Positions 36,393 through 45,467 of a stretch of DNA of 64,000 nucleotides are shown piece by piece. The notes below the pieces were generated by a model. That model had not been told where the DNA came from. It made no database searches and saw only the letters and a program-made list of their open reading frames with translations. The first letter of the stretch is position 1; the number at the start of each line of letters is the position of its first letter. Origin of the DNA: Roseateles aquatilis (GTDB lineage: Bacteria; Pseudomonadota; Gammaproteobacteria; Burkholderiales; Burkholderiaceae_C); contig NZ_NIOF01000012.1 in the NCBI RefSeq assembly GCF_002205645.1, positions 108,449-172,448 of the forward strand, written 5' to 3'. The translations under genes and the position numbers were made by a program.

Positions 36393-36746
36393 GCCACATG
36401 ATGTTCTGCTACACGGAATCCGCCAAGTAGAACAATGAGCCATCGCAACCGCCTTCACGACCCCTCTGAGCTGCCTTGCCCCCAGGCTTCAGCAGCTGTC
36501 GTCCGCGTCTCAGACGTAGGCGCCACGCCATGTCGTCTTGAATCGTCTGCGAACGATGGCAAGGATCACTTCAGCAGCAGGATCGAAGAACTGCTGTCGC
36601 ATCGCTGGGTATCAGTCCGGCCAACTCACCTTGAATCGTCCGTGACCCGCGGCCAGTATGGTGCCCACCAAGTAAGTCAGGTGGACACCATGTAGACGCC
36701 AAGCGGGCCAGCCGCCGGCGTCACGATGCAGAGCTGAAGCGGCACA
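36393..36746. other. Promoter side of higBA and IS66 tail remnant
   Basis: About 350 bases with no intact gene. The plus strand near 36576-36612 encodes RIEELLSHRW, which resembles the last residues of an IS66 TnpC (RIGELLPHRW at the end of the next remnant). This is a second, smaller IS66 fragment. The higBA promoter should lie just upstream of 36392. Confidence 0.55.
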
Positions 36747-37382
36747 CCGGGCAAGCCAGCTTGGCAGGGCAAGCTCGTCTGCGACGACTTCGCCGGCTAC
36801 AAGGCCTGCTTCGAGCTGGGCGTGACCGAGGCTGGCTGCATGGCGCACGCGCGGCGCAAGTTCCACGAGCTCTGGGCCAACCATGGCAGCCAGGTCGGCG
36901 AGCAGGCGCTGAAGTTCTTCGGTCAGCTCTACGAGGCGGAGCGGGCTGTGGTCGGTTCCGACAGCGCGGCCCGGCTGCAGGCACGACAAGCAGCGCGGCT
37001 GCTGGCCGACGCCCTGCATCAGTGGCCGCGGCAGCAGCGACAGCGAGTGCCCGACGGCTCAGCAACCGCCCAGGCCATCGACTACAGCCTCAAGCGCTGG
37101 GCGGCACTGACGCGCTACCTCGACGACGGCGATCTGCCGATTGATAACAACTGGGTGGAGAACCGCATCCGTCCCATTGCGCTGGGGCGACAGAACTGGC
37201 TGTTCGCCCGCAGCTTGCGTGCGGGCAAACGGGCTGCGGCCGTGATGAGCCTCATCCACTCGGTCAAGCTCAATGGGCTTGATCCTTACGCCTACCTTCG
37301 TGATGTTCTGCAGCGGCTTCCGACACAGCCTGCCGTCCGTATCGGAGAGCTTCTACCGCATCGCTGGTCACCAACAGCGTGA
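36747..37382 (+). pseudogene. tnpC: IS66-family transposase TnpC, C-terminal remnant
   Basis: The plus strand reads WQGKLVCDDFAGYKACFELG then AHARRKFHELWANHG and, near the end, DNNWVENRIRPIALGRQNWLFARSLRAGKRAAAVMSL, the IS66 core. Only about the last 210 residues remain; the N-terminal half, the Orf1/Orf2 companions and the terminal repeats are missing. The fragment is open to its stop, so the loss is a 5' truncation. It marks this 36-38 kb region as a past insertion site. Confidence 0.85.
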
Positions 37383-37440
37383 ACGCCGCCCGGCCATTGC
37401 TGTCTCTTTGCCTCAGGGATTGAAGGGATGCCTGGCCGGG

Positions 37441-38004
37441 ATGGCCTGCTACAACATGGCCCCAACGCCACGACCGCATCAGGCCATGTTCGTCAATCCC
37501 GGCTTCGGCATCCTGACCTCGCTGCTGAGTGGGGTGGGAGCCTGCTTGTGCCTAGTCTGCCTGGACGGCCGGCCATGGCAGTCCCACGCGGAGATGACGG
37601 CGCTGCGAGAACAGCAGGTGAGGATGTGGCACGCCGCGGCACAAAGCACGGTGCTAGGCATAGTCCCCAACAGCTCGCGGGACTGTGGCTTCGTTGCGTT
37701 AGGCGCTGATCCCAGTGCGGCCCTTAAATGCGTTGAACACGCCGAACGGCATCAACTGGCCTATTGGGTGGCGTCGGAAGCGCAAGGCATCGACTCCCAC
37801 GTGTGGGTGGTCGTTTTGAAGGATGCCGATGGCGCCTCGCAGCTACTTCTGGACTCGTACGGCTGGGAGACCAGCGCCTCCCGCCGACCACGCTTCGGCG
37901 TGACGGAGTTGCCTTGCGAGGCGGTCGAGGTTCACGCGGCGGTACACGTCAAGGACTCAGACGGCTTTGCGATGTACCAACCGGCTTTCGACTGTAGGCG
38001 GTAG
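37441..38004 (+). CDS. Hypothetical protein, possibly expressed
   Basis: About 187 residues from the ATG in MACYNMAPTP. No family recognised; a hydrophobic N-terminal part (GILTSLLSGVGACLCLVCLDGR) precedes a polar domain with VWVVVLKDADGASQLLLDSYGWE. The frame is open further upstream into the IS66 tail, so the start is uncertain. It may be an orphan carried with the insertion debris. Confidence 0.4.
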   Translation: MACYNMAPTPRPHQAMFVNPGFGILTSLLSGVGACLCLVCLDGRPWQSHAEMTALREQQVRMWHAAAQSTVLGIVPNSSRDCGFVALGADPSAALKCVEHAERHQLAYWVASEAQGIDSHVWVVVLKDADGASQLLLDSYGWETSASRRPRFGVTELPCEAVEVHAAVHVKDSDGFAMYQPAFDCRR

Positions 38005-38080
38005 CCGCGGCGTCGGCTTCCGGACTTCAGGGTGACTTTGGCGGACGGATACATTGCTGGGCCCAAGTCGGAACTTCGAT

Positions 38081-38356
38081 ATGACGCACCACCGAATCAC
38101 CGTGGCCTGCGAGGGCCTCACCGATGTCGAAGGCACAGCAGCCGTTGCAGACGTCCTCGATGAGTTCAAAGCCCGGCCATGGCACATCGATATCTCATGT
38201 GTCTGGTCAAACGGGCGGCTGACTCTGTCGGCCAGCAATGACTATGACGCTGGCGGGATGGCCTTGCTCGACGAGTTCGGCGATGCGATCCATGCATGTG
38301 TCGATTACTCGAACCGCATCAAGCTGGCTGTGGTTGCTGTCGAAGAAGAACCCTAG
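38081..38356 (+). CDS. Small hypothetical protein
   Basis: A 91-residue acidic protein starting MTHHRITVACEGLTD. Family not recognised; it reads as an alpha/beta fold (WHIDISCVWSNGRLTLSASNDYDAGG). Codon use is less GC-rich than in the moaD-moeA genes that follow on the opposite strand. Placed next to the previous orphan, it may belong to the same acquired patch. Confidence 0.5.
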   Translation: MTHHRITVACEGLTDVEGTAAVADVLDEFKARPWHIDISCVWSNGRLTLSASNDYDAGGMALLDEFGDAIHACVDYSNRIKLAVVAVEEEP

Positions 38357-38392
38357 GCGCCCGACCATGAAGACGGGCGCTACAGGCGACCC

Positions 38393-38644
38393 TCACCCGC
38401 CCGTCACCGGCGGAAAGAACGCCACCTCCGCGCCGTCCGGCACCGCCGTGTCCTCATCCATGATCTGCTGATTCAGCGCGCAGCGGATGGCACGACCACG
38501 GGCAAGCGCCTCGGCATGGGCCGCGTCGCTCGCGATCAGCATGTCGCGGGCCGAGCCCAGCGTCATGCCGGCGGCATGCGCCAGGCGTTCCTCGGAACCC
38601 AGGGCTTCGCGCAGCGAAGCGAAGTAGCGCACGGTGATCGTCAT
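38393..38644 (-). CDS. moaD: Molybdopterin synthase sulfur carrier MoaD
   Basis: An 83-residue ubiquitin-like carrier: MTITVRYFASLREALG at the start and the FFPPVTGG tail whose last glycine becomes a thiocarboxylate. It supplies sulfur for molybdopterin synthesis with MoaE. It sits directly after moeA (2-base gap), making a molybdenum-cofactor pair. This housekeeping carrier is useful for comparison with the second carrier in the RiPP operon at 58.8-59.1 kb. Confidence 0.92.
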   Translation of the reverse strand: MTITVRYFASLREALGSEERLAHAAGMTLGSARDMLIASDAAHAEALARGRAIRCALNQQIMDEDTAVPDGAEVAFFPPVTGG

Positions 38645-38646
38645 CG

Positions 38647-39942
38647 TCAGAAGAGGTCGTTGAAAGGCAGGAAGCGCAGCAGTTGTCCCGGCTGCACCGT
38701 GCAGCCCGGCGGCAGGTCGATCAAGCCATCGGCCCACGCCGCGGAGCTCATCACGCCGGAGCTCTGGTTGTTGAAGAGCTGCAGCCCGCCTTGATCCGTC
38801 ACCCGCGCACGCAGGAACTCGCGGCGCTTGTCGGCCTTGGTCCAGGTGAACTCGGCCGGCAGTTGGTAGGCCCGGGACGCGAGTTGCGTCGCCCCCTGCA
38901 TCCGCAGCAGCACGGGCCGCACGAACAGCAGGAAGGTCACGAAGCTCGACACCGGATTGCCGGGCAGGCCGACGTACCAGGTGCGTCCGCCATGGCGGGT
39001 CACCTCGCCGAACGCCAGCGGCTTGCCGGGCTTGATCGCGATCTGCCAGAGGTCGAGCCGGCCTTCGCGTTCCAGCGCGGGCTTGAGGTGATCCTCCTCG
39101 CCGACGGACACGCCGCCTGAGCTCAGGATCAGGTCCGCGTCCCGGGCCGCCTCGCGCAGCGCGGCCCGGGTCGCGTCCAGCGAGTCCGGCACGATGCCCA
39201 GGTCCCGGACCTCGCAGCCCATCGCCAGCAGCAGCGCGTGCAGCGTCGTGCGGTTGGAGTTGTAGATCTGGCCGGGGCCGAGCGGCTCGCCCGGCAACAC
39301 CAGTTCGTCGCCAGTGGAAAACAGCGCGACGCGTGGGCGCGAGGCCACCGTCAGCGCCGCCGCGCCGGCCGTCGCGGCCAGGCCGAGCGCCGCGGCGTTC
39401 AGTCGATCGCCGGCGCGCAGCACCACCTCGCCGACGCGCAGGTCCTCGCCGCGGCGACGAATCGCCAGGCCGTCGGAGACCGGCCCGTTGATGCGCACCT
39501 GCCCGAGCCCCCCCGCCGGATCGGCGATCGCCTCGCACTGCTCCTGCATCAGCACCGCGTCGGCACCTTCGGGCACCGTGGCGCCGGTGAAGATCCGCGC
39601 CGCCGTGCCCGGCAGCAGCGGCCCCGGCACCGAGCCCGCGGCCACGCGCTGCGACAGCGGCAGCACCGCGCCCTCCCCGCCCAACGCGGCGACATCGGCC
39701 ACGCGCATCGCGTAGCCGTCCATCGCGCTGTTGTCGTAGGGCGGCACGTCCAGCGGCGACACCAGGTCCTGCGCCAACACCCGGCCACGCGCCAGCGGCG
39801 TCGTCACCGATTCAGTCCGGCCCAACGGCGCCACCTGGCCGAGCAGGCGCTCGATCACCTCGTCCATCGGGATCAGGCCCCGCCCCGCGCCAGCGGACGG
39901 CGTCACGGGGCCGTTCGCGTCGGGCTTGTGGGCGTCAGACAT
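38647..39942 (-). CDS. moeA: Molybdopterin molybdotransferase MoeA
   Basis: A 431-residue MoeA, which inserts molybdate into adenylated molybdopterin. Recognisable blocks are PPYDNSAMDGYAMR, RIFTGATVPEGADAVLMQE, LFSTGDELV and SSGGVSVGEEDHLK, then VGLPGNPVSSFVTFLLFVRP. It overlaps thrC by 8 bases and precedes moaD, so it belongs to the hom-thrC-moeA-moaD operon, an order common in Burkholderiales. Confidence 0.96.
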   Translation of the reverse strand: MSDAHKPDANGPVTPSAGAGRGLIPMDEVIERLLGQVAPLGRTESVTTPLARGRVLAQDLVSPLDVPPYDNSAMDGYAMRVADVAALGGEGAVLPLSQRVAAGSVPGPLLPGTAARIFTGATVPEGADAVLMQEQCEAIADPAGGLGQVRINGPVSDGLAIRRRGEDLRVGEVVLRAGDRLNAAALGLAATAGAAALTVASRPRVALFSTGDELVLPGEPLGPGQIYNSNRTTLHALLLAMGCEVRDLGIVPDSLDATRAALREAARDADLILSSGGVSVGEEDHLKPALEREGRLDLWQIAIKPGKPLAFGEVTRHGGRTWYVGLPGNPVSSFVTFLLFVRPVLLRMQGATQLASRAYQLPAEFTWTKADKRREFLRARVTDQGGLQLFNNQSSGVMSSAAWADGLIDLPPGCTVQPGQLLRFLPFNDLF

Positions 39943-41344
39943 GGTCGGCGATGAACTGCTTCACCAGGTCCACCGAGACCGGCATCACATGCACACGCTT
40001 GGGACGCTGCTCCAGGTCGGCCAGCGCGGCCGGCCGCGGCGGGACGATGCCCAGCGCTTCCTCGATCGTGACGGCGAACTTGGCCGGCAACGCCGTTTCC
40101 AGTACCAGCATCGGAATGCCGGGCTCGCGTTTCTCCAGCGCCACCTTCAGGCCGTCGGCCGTGTGCGTGTCGATGATCTGGCCATAGCTGCGATGGCAGC
40201 GCTGGATCGTGGCCACCCGATCCTGATGCGTGCTGCGGCCCGAGACGAAGCCGTAGCGCGCCGAGATACGGGCGCGCTCCTCGGCGCTGACCTCGAAGAA
40301 GCCCTGCGTCGCGAGCTCCTCGGCGAAGAGCCGGCGCACGCGCGTCGCGTCGCGATCGAGCAGGTCGAACACGAAGCGCTCGAAGTTGCTGGCCTTGGAG
40401 ATGTCCATCGACGGGCTGGACGTCTCCAGCGTCTGCGCCGCGCCGCGCGGGCGGTAGACGCCGGTGCGGAAGAACTCGTCGAGCACGTCGTTCTCGTTCG
40501 TCGCCACGACCAGCTGCGCGATCGGCAGGCCCATCATGCGGGCCACGTGGCCGGCGCAGACGTTGCCGAAGTTGCCCGACGGCACGGTGAAGCTGACCTG
40601 CTCCGCATCCGTCTTCGTCGCCTGGAAGTAGGCCGCGAAGTAGTAGACGACCTGCGCCAGCAGCCGCGCCCAGTTGATCGAATTGACAGTGCCGATGCGA
40701 TGCGCGCGTTTGTAGTCGAGATCGTTGGAGACGGCCTTGACGATGTCCTGGCAGTCGTCGAACACGCCCTGCACGGCGATGTTGTGGATATTGGCGTCCT
40801 GCAGGCTGAACATCTGCGCCTGCTGGAACGGGCTCATGCGGCCGTGCGGGCTGAGCATGAAGACCTGCACGCCGGCCTTGCCGCGCATGGCGTACTCGGC
40901 GGCGCTGCCGGTGTCCCCGGACGTGGCGCCGAGGATGTTGAGCGTCTCGCCACGGCGGCCCAGCTCGTACTCGAACAGCTGGCCGAGCAGCTGCATCGCC
41001 ATGTCCTTGAACGCCAGCGTCGGGCCGTTGGACAGCGCCACCAGCGCCAGGCCGGGCTCCAGCGGCTTGAGCGGCGTGATCGCCGGCGTGCCGAAGACGG
41101 CCTCGGTGTAGGTCCGGTGGGCGATGGCCTTCAGGTCCGCGGCGGGGATGTCGTCGATGTAGAGCGACAGGATCTCGAAGGCCAGGTCGGCATACGACAG
41201 GCCGCGCCAGCGCGCGAGCGTCGCGGCATCGACGCGCGGGTAGGACGTGGGCAGGTACAGCCCGCCGTCCGGCGCGAGGCCTTCCAGCAGGATGTCGCTG
41301 AAGTGGCGCTCGGTCTTGTCGCCGCGGGTGCTGAGGTACTTCAC
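39935..41344 (-). CDS. thrC: Threonine synthase
   Basis: A 469-residue PLP enzyme converting O-phosphohomoserine to threonine. The start MKYLSTRGD is typical; the PLP lysine lies in GPTLAFKDMAMQLL, followed by LGATSGDTGSAAEYAMRGK and NSINWARLLAQVVYYF, all standard for the long (type 2) ThrC. Its start overlaps the hom stop by four bases. Confidence 0.96.
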   Translation of the reverse strand: MKYLSTRGDKTERHFSDILLEGLAPDGGLYLPTSYPRVDAATLARWRGLSYADLAFEILSLYIDDIPAADLKAIAHRTYTEAVFGTPAITPLKPLEPGLALVALSNGPTLAFKDMAMQLLGQLFEYELGRRGETLNILGATSGDTGSAAEYAMRGKAGVQVFMLSPHGRMSPFQQAQMFSLQDANIHNIAVQGVFDDCQDIVKAVSNDLDYKRAHRIGTVNSINWARLLAQVVYYFAAYFQATKTDAEQVSFTVPSGNFGNVCAGHVARMMGLPIAQLVVATNENDVLDEFFRTGVYRPRGAAQTLETSSPSMDISKASNFERFVFDLLDRDATRVRRLFAEELATQGFFEVSAEERARISARYGFVSGRSTHQDRVATIQRCHRSYGQIIDTHTADGLKVALEKREPGIPMLVLETALPAKFAVTIEEALGIVPPRPAALADLEQRPKRVHVMPVSVDLVKQFIADHV

Positions 41345-42651
41345 GCCAGCTCTTCCTTGCGCAGCTTCACGATCGGCGCCAGCACCGTCTCCAGCGCCTG
41401 CATCTGCGACAGCGCCTTGTTCATGCGGCCTTCCTGCGTGTCGTGCGTCAGGATGATCAGGTCGGTCTGGCTCTCACCCTCGGCCGACTCGCGCTGCAGC
41501 ACCGCGTCGATGCTGATCTGGTGCTCGGCCAGGATGGTCGTGATGCGGGACAGCACACCCGCCTGGTCCGCCACGCGCAGGCGCAGGTAGAAGGCCGTCT
41601 GCACCTGGTCCATCGGCAGGATCGGCGTGTTGTTCATCGCGTCCGGCTGGAAGGCCAGGTGCGGCACGCGGTGGTCCGGATCGGCCGTCGCCAGGCGCGT
41701 GATGTCGACCAGGTCGGCGATCACCGCCGAGGCTGTCGGCTCCGCGCCGGCGCCCTTGCCGTAATACAGCGTCGTGCCGACCGCGTCGGCCTGCACCAGC
41801 ACCGCGTTCATCGCGCCCTCGACATTGGCGATCAGGCGGTTCGACGGGATCAGCGTCGGGTGCACGCGCAGCTCGATGCCGTTGTCGCGCCGGCGCGAGA
41901 TGCCCAGCAGCTTGATCCGGTAGCCGAGCTGCTCGGCGTATTTGATGTCGGTCGCCTGCAGCTGCGTGATGCCCTCGACATGCGCCTGGTCGAACTGCAC
42001 CGGGATGCCGAACGCGATCGCGCTCATGATCGTGGCCTTGTGCGCGGCGTCCACGCCCTCGATGTCGAAGGTCGGATCGGCCTCGGCGTAACCCAGGCGC
42101 TGCGCTTCCTTCAGCACGGTGCCGAAGTCCAGGCCCTTGGAGCGCATCTCCGACAGGATGAAGTTGGTCGTGCCGTTGATGATGCCGGCGATCCACTCGA
42201 TGCGGTTGGCGGTCAGGCCCTCGCGCAGCGCCTTGATGATGGGAATGCCGCCGGCCACCGCGGCCTCGAAGGCGACCATCACGCCCTGCTCGCGCGCGGC
42301 GGCGAAGATCTCGCCGCCGTGCACCGCCAGCAGCGCCTTGTTGGCCGTCACCACGTGCTTGCCGGCCTTGATCGCGTCCAGCACCAGCGTCCTGGCGATG
42401 CCGTAGCCGCCGATCAGCTCGACGACGATGTCGATCTCGGGGTTCGCGATCACCTCGCGCGCGTCCGACACCACCGTGCAGGCGTCGCCGACGATGCTGC
42501 GCGCGCGCTCGACGTCCAGGTCGGCCACCATCGCGATCTCGATGCCCCGGCCGGCGCGTCCGCGGATTTCCGCCTGGTTGCGGCGCAGCACCTGGAACGT
42601 GCCGCCACCGACGGTGCCAATGCCCAGCAGGCCAACTTTGATCGGATTCAT
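41341..42651 (-). CDS. hom: Homoserine dehydrogenase
   Basis: A 436-residue monofunctional homoserine dehydrogenase. It has the NAD-binding start MNPIKVGLLGIGTVGGGTF, the substrate region GGIPIIKALREGLTANRIEWIAGIINGTTNFILS, and a C-terminal ACT domain (about 350-430) that normally gives threonine feedback. It makes homoserine for the adjacent thrC product. The aminotransferase gene lies 29 bases upstream in the same direction. Confidence 0.96.
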   Translation of the reverse strand: MNPIKVGLLGIGTVGGGTFQVLRRNQAEIRGRAGRGIEIAMVADLDVERARSIVGDACTVVSDAREVIANPEIDIVVELIGGYGIARTLVLDAIKAGKHVVTANKALLAVHGGEIFAAAREQGVMVAFEAAVAGGIPIIKALREGLTANRIEWIAGIINGTTNFILSEMRSKGLDFGTVLKEAQRLGYAEADPTFDIEGVDAAHKATIMSAIAFGIPVQFDQAHVEGITQLQATDIKYAEQLGYRIKLLGISRRRDNGIELRVHPTLIPSNRLIANVEGAMNAVLVQADAVGTTLYYGKGAGAEPTASAVIADLVDITRLATADPDHRVPHLAFQPDAMNNTPILPMDQVQTAFYLRLRVADQAGVLSRITTILAEHQISIDAVLQRESAEGESQTDLIILTHDTQEGRMNKALSQMQALETVLAPIVKLRKEELA

Positions 42652-42680
42652 GGTCGAGTGTCTTTCAGAGGGTCGAGGGG

Positions 42681-43907
42681 TCAGCGTGCGTGGCGCTTGC
42701 GGTAGGTCGCCAGGAAACGCTCGATGCGGCCGACGGCCTCACGGAGATCGTCCGTGTTGGGCAGGAAAACGAGCCGGAAATGATCGGGGGCCTGCCAGTT
42801 GAAGCCCGTCCCCTGCACGATCAGCACCTTTTCCTCGGCCAGCAGCTCGTAGGCGAACTGCTGGTCGTCCTCGATCGGATAGATCTTGGGGTCCAGGCGG
42901 GGGAACATGTACAGCGCCGCCTTCGGCTTCACGACGCTGACGCCGGGAATCTGCGATAGCAACTCGTAGGCGAGATCACGCTGACGCGCCAGCCGGCCGC
43001 CCGGCGCCACCAGGTCCTTGATCGACTGGTAGCCGCCCAGCGCCGTCTGGATCGCCAGTTGGCCGGGCGTGTTGGCGCACAGGCGCATCGAGGCCAGCAT
43101 GTTCAGCCCCGTGATGTAGTCCAGCGCGTGCCGCTTGTCGCCAGACACCACCATCCAGCCGGCGCGATAGCCGCAGCTGCGGTAGTTCTTGGACAGGCCG
43201 TTGAAGGTCAGCGTCAGCACGTCGTCGGACAGCGCGCCGATGCTGGTGTGGACGTGGCCGTCGTAGAGCGTCTTGTCGTAGATCTCGTCGGCCAGGATGA
43301 TCAGCTGATGCTGGCGGGCGATCTCGACGATCTCGCGCAGCAGCGGCTCGGGATACAGCGCGCCGGTCGGGTTGTTGGGGTTGATGACGACGATCGCCTT
43401 CGTGTGCGGCGTGATCTTGGCGCGGATGTCGGCGATGTCCGGAAACCAGTCGCTGGATTCATCGCAGACGTAATGCACCGGATTGCCACCCGACAGCGCG
43501 ACGGCGGCCGTATACAGCGGGTAATCGGGGGCCGGCAGCAGTACCTCGTCGCCGTTGTCCAGCAGCGCGTTGAGCGCCATCACGATCAATTCCGACGCCC
43601 CGTTGCCCAGATAGACGTCGTCCACGCCGACGCCCTGGATGCCCTTTTCCTGGCAGTAATGGACGACCGCCTTGCGGGGCGCGAACAAACCCTTGGAATC
43701 GGTATAGCCGGCGGCGTCGGGCAGATTGCGGATCATGTCCTGGACGATTTCATCCGGCGGCTGCAAACCGAAGGCGGCGATATTGCCGATGTTCAGCTTG
43801 ATGATCTTCTGGCCCTCTTCCTCCATCTGCCGGGCCTTGTCCAGCACGGGTCCGCGGATGTCGTAGCAGACGTTGGCCAACTTGCTGGACTTGGTGACGG
43901 TTCTCAA
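42681..43907 (-). CDS. Alanine-type pyridoxal-phosphate aminotransferase
   Basis: A 408-residue class I/II aminotransferase of the AlaA/AlaC type: start MRTVTKSSKLANVCYDIRGPVL, PLP lysine in TFNGLSKNYRSCGYRAGW, and VINPNNPTGALYP. It should interconvert pyruvate/glutamate and alanine/2-oxoglutarate. It begins the amino-acid operon that continues with hom and thrC. Confidence 0.92.
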   Translation of the reverse strand: MRTVTKSSKLANVCYDIRGPVLDKARQMEEEGQKIIKLNIGNIAAFGLQPPDEIVQDMIRNLPDAAGYTDSKGLFAPRKAVVHYCQEKGIQGVGVDDVYLGNGASELIVMALNALLDNGDEVLLPAPDYPLYTAAVALSGGNPVHYVCDESSDWFPDIADIRAKITPHTKAIVVINPNNPTGALYPEPLLREIVEIARQHQLIILADEIYDKTLYDGHVHTSIGALSDDVLTLTFNGLSKNYRSCGYRAGWMVVSGDKRHALDYITGLNMLASMRLCANTPGQLAIQTALGGYQSIKDLVAPGGRLARQRDLAYELLSQIPGVSVVKPKAALYMFPRLDPKIYPIEDDQQFAYELLAEEKVLIVQGTGFNWQAPDHFRLVFLPNTDDLREAVGRIERFLATYRKRHAR

Positions 43908-44052
43908 GATGACTCCAGGCGATGGTCCGGGGCAGGAGGCCGGATCGCGGTTTCAGAGGGGAAAATCGGGCTCACGATTTAAACACAGGGTAATCGCGGG
44001 TAATCGCGCGCCGTCGCCGCGCGAGCCTGCGTCGCTGCCAAAATCAGCCTCA

Positions 44053-44427
44053 ATGAAATTTCAACTCGACCAGCCGCAGGGCGGCAACAACATCTCCAGG
44101 CACGACGGCACCTGCGTGTGGGTGAACGGCGTCGAGCACCGCCACAGCGTGCTCGTGCCCTGGCAGGGCAAGCCGGAAGACTGGCGACTGACGCGCTTCG
44201 AGGACCTCGCCGAGTCCCACTTCGAGCGCATCCTCGCGCTCAAGCCGGAGCTGGTGATCTTCGGCAGCGGCCCCAGGATCCGCTTCGCCAGGCCCAACCT
44301 GTACCGCGCGCTGATCCAGGCCCGCATCGGCATGGAGACGATGGACATCGGCGCGGCCTGCCGCACCTACAACGTGCTGGCCAGCGAAGGCCGCGCGGTG
44401 CTGGCGGCGTTGTTGATCGAGACTTGA
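44053..44427 (+). CDS. Mth938-like domain protein (DUF498)
   Basis: A 124-residue protein of the Mth938/NDUFAF3-like family: MKFQLDQ, then a core LKPELVIFGSGPRIRFARPNLYRALIQARIGMETMDIGAACRTYNVLASEGRAVLAALL. The family is small and conserved but of unresolved function. Divergent from the aminotransferase gene and followed by the peroxiredoxin gene. Confidence 0.85.
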   Translation: MKFQLDQPQGGNNISRHDGTCVWVNGVEHRHSVLVPWQGKPEDWRLTRFEDLAESHFERILALKPELVIFGSGPRIRFARPNLYRALIQARIGMETMDIGAACRTYNVLASEGRAVLAALLIET

Positions 44428-44503
44428 ACGGGCGCCTCTCCCCCTCTCTGGGGAGCACATGACTCGTCCTTGTGGGTCGGGGCGAGGAACAACCCATTCA
44501 ACG

Positions 44504-44509
44504 TATAAT
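44504..44509 (+). promoter_or_regulatory. -10 element upstream of the peroxiredoxin gene
   Basis: A perfect TATAAT in AACGTATAATCG, in an otherwise GC-rich stretch 44 bases before the start codon. No good -35 match is seen at 16-18 bases, so the promoter may depend on an activator. Confidence 0.5.
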
Positions 44510-44553
44510 CGTTGGCTATGCCCGCCCGGGCACATCTCTCTGAAGAACGCCAC

Positions 44554-45033
44554 ATGACGCCAGCGCTCAACAAACCCCTTCCGGACATTGAAGCTCTTGC
44601 CACGGGAGGCGTGAAGTTCACACCCCAGGCCTTTCTCGGTCGAGTCGTGGTGTTGTACTTCTATCCCAAGGACAACACCCCGGGCTGCACCACAGAAGCG
44701 ATGCAGTTCCGCGACCATCACAAGGAATTCGTGAAGGCCGGCGCCGTCGTGCTGGGTGTTTCGCGCGACAACATGATCTCGCACGACAAGTTCAAACAGA
44801 ACCTGGAACTCCCGTTCGACCTGATCGCCGACACCGAAGAGAAACTCTGCCACATGTTCGGCGTGGTGAAGAACAAGATCATGTACGGCAAGAAGGTCAA
44901 GGGCATTGAACGCTCGACCTTCCTGATCGACGCCCAAGGTGTCCTGCGCGAAGAATGGCGCGGCATCAAGGTTGCCGGCCACGTCGAGGAAGTCCTGAAG
45001 GCCGTCAAGGCGCTGAAGAAGGAAACGGCCTGA
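44554..45033 (+). CDS. bcp: Thioredoxin-dependent peroxiredoxin (Bcp/PrxQ)
   Basis: A 159-residue AhpC/TSA-fold peroxidase that reduces hydroperoxides. The peroxidatic Cys45 lies in YPKDNTPGCTTEAMQFRD. The residue five positions on, a resolving Cys in E. coli Bcp, is Met here, so it would use another Cys (KLCHMF) or an external thiol. The start follows GAAGAACGCCAC, and a TATAAT element lies upstream. A terminator follows at 45116. Confidence 0.93.
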   Translation: MTPALNKPLPDIEALATGGVKFTPQAFLGRVVVLYFYPKDNTPGCTTEAMQFRDHHKEFVKAGAVVLGVSRDNMISHDKFKQNLELPFDLIADTEEKLCHMFGVVKNKIMYGKKVKGIERSTFLIDAQGVLREEWRGIKVAGHVEEVLKAVKALKKETA

Positions 45034-45115
45034 TCGGCTGATCCCGGCTTCCGGGCGCCCTGCTCCGACCGCGGTCCGCCAGCGGTGATCGGGGCGGGCC
45101 GACGAGTATCCGCCC

Positions 45116-45152
45116 AGCCGGCCCGGCGCACGCCGCGGCCGGCTTTGTTTTT
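45116..45152 (+). terminator. Rho-independent terminator after bcp
   Basis: AGCCGGCC (45116-45123) pairs with GGCCGGCT (45137-45144), followed by TTGTTTTT. Confidence 0.85.
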
Positions 45153-45300
45153 CGCGTGCCCGCAGCGATATGTCGCGCGGCAGCCTCGTCCTGGGGCCAT
45201 GTGCCGCCCTTGAAATTCGCGTCATCGGCGGTGGCCGTGAGTTGTGCATAATCGGCTGATGCCCCTGTGCCTGATCGCAGCGAACGAATCTCGACGGACG

Positions 45301-45329
45301 AGCCGCACCGCCCCCGGTGCGGCTTTTTG
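45301..45329 (+). terminator. Rho-independent terminator in the bcp-phoH gap
   Basis: AGCCGCACCG (45301-45310), loop CCCC, then CGGTGCGGCT (45315-45324) and a T-run. It is a perfect 10-bp stem, and nothing coding lies between it and the previous terminator. Confidence 0.85.
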
Positions 45330-45467
45330 TCTTCTTGGGACCGCTGACGACGCCGAGGCCGTCGATGCCGCCGACACCTCCGGCATCGTCAACGCCCGTC
45401 AGGCCTCGGGCATGACCCCTGGTCCGCGTGGACCCAGGCTCATCACGCAAGCCCCGCACCCCCGCAC

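Larger units (their letters stand above)
45034..45467. other. Intergenic region with two terminators, before phoH
   Basis: About 430 bases with no protein-coding signal. Two strong plus-strand terminators are present (45116-45152 and 45301-45329). The second cannot end bcp, since the first has already done so. This suggests that a short untranslated transcript lies between them. Confidence 0.6.
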
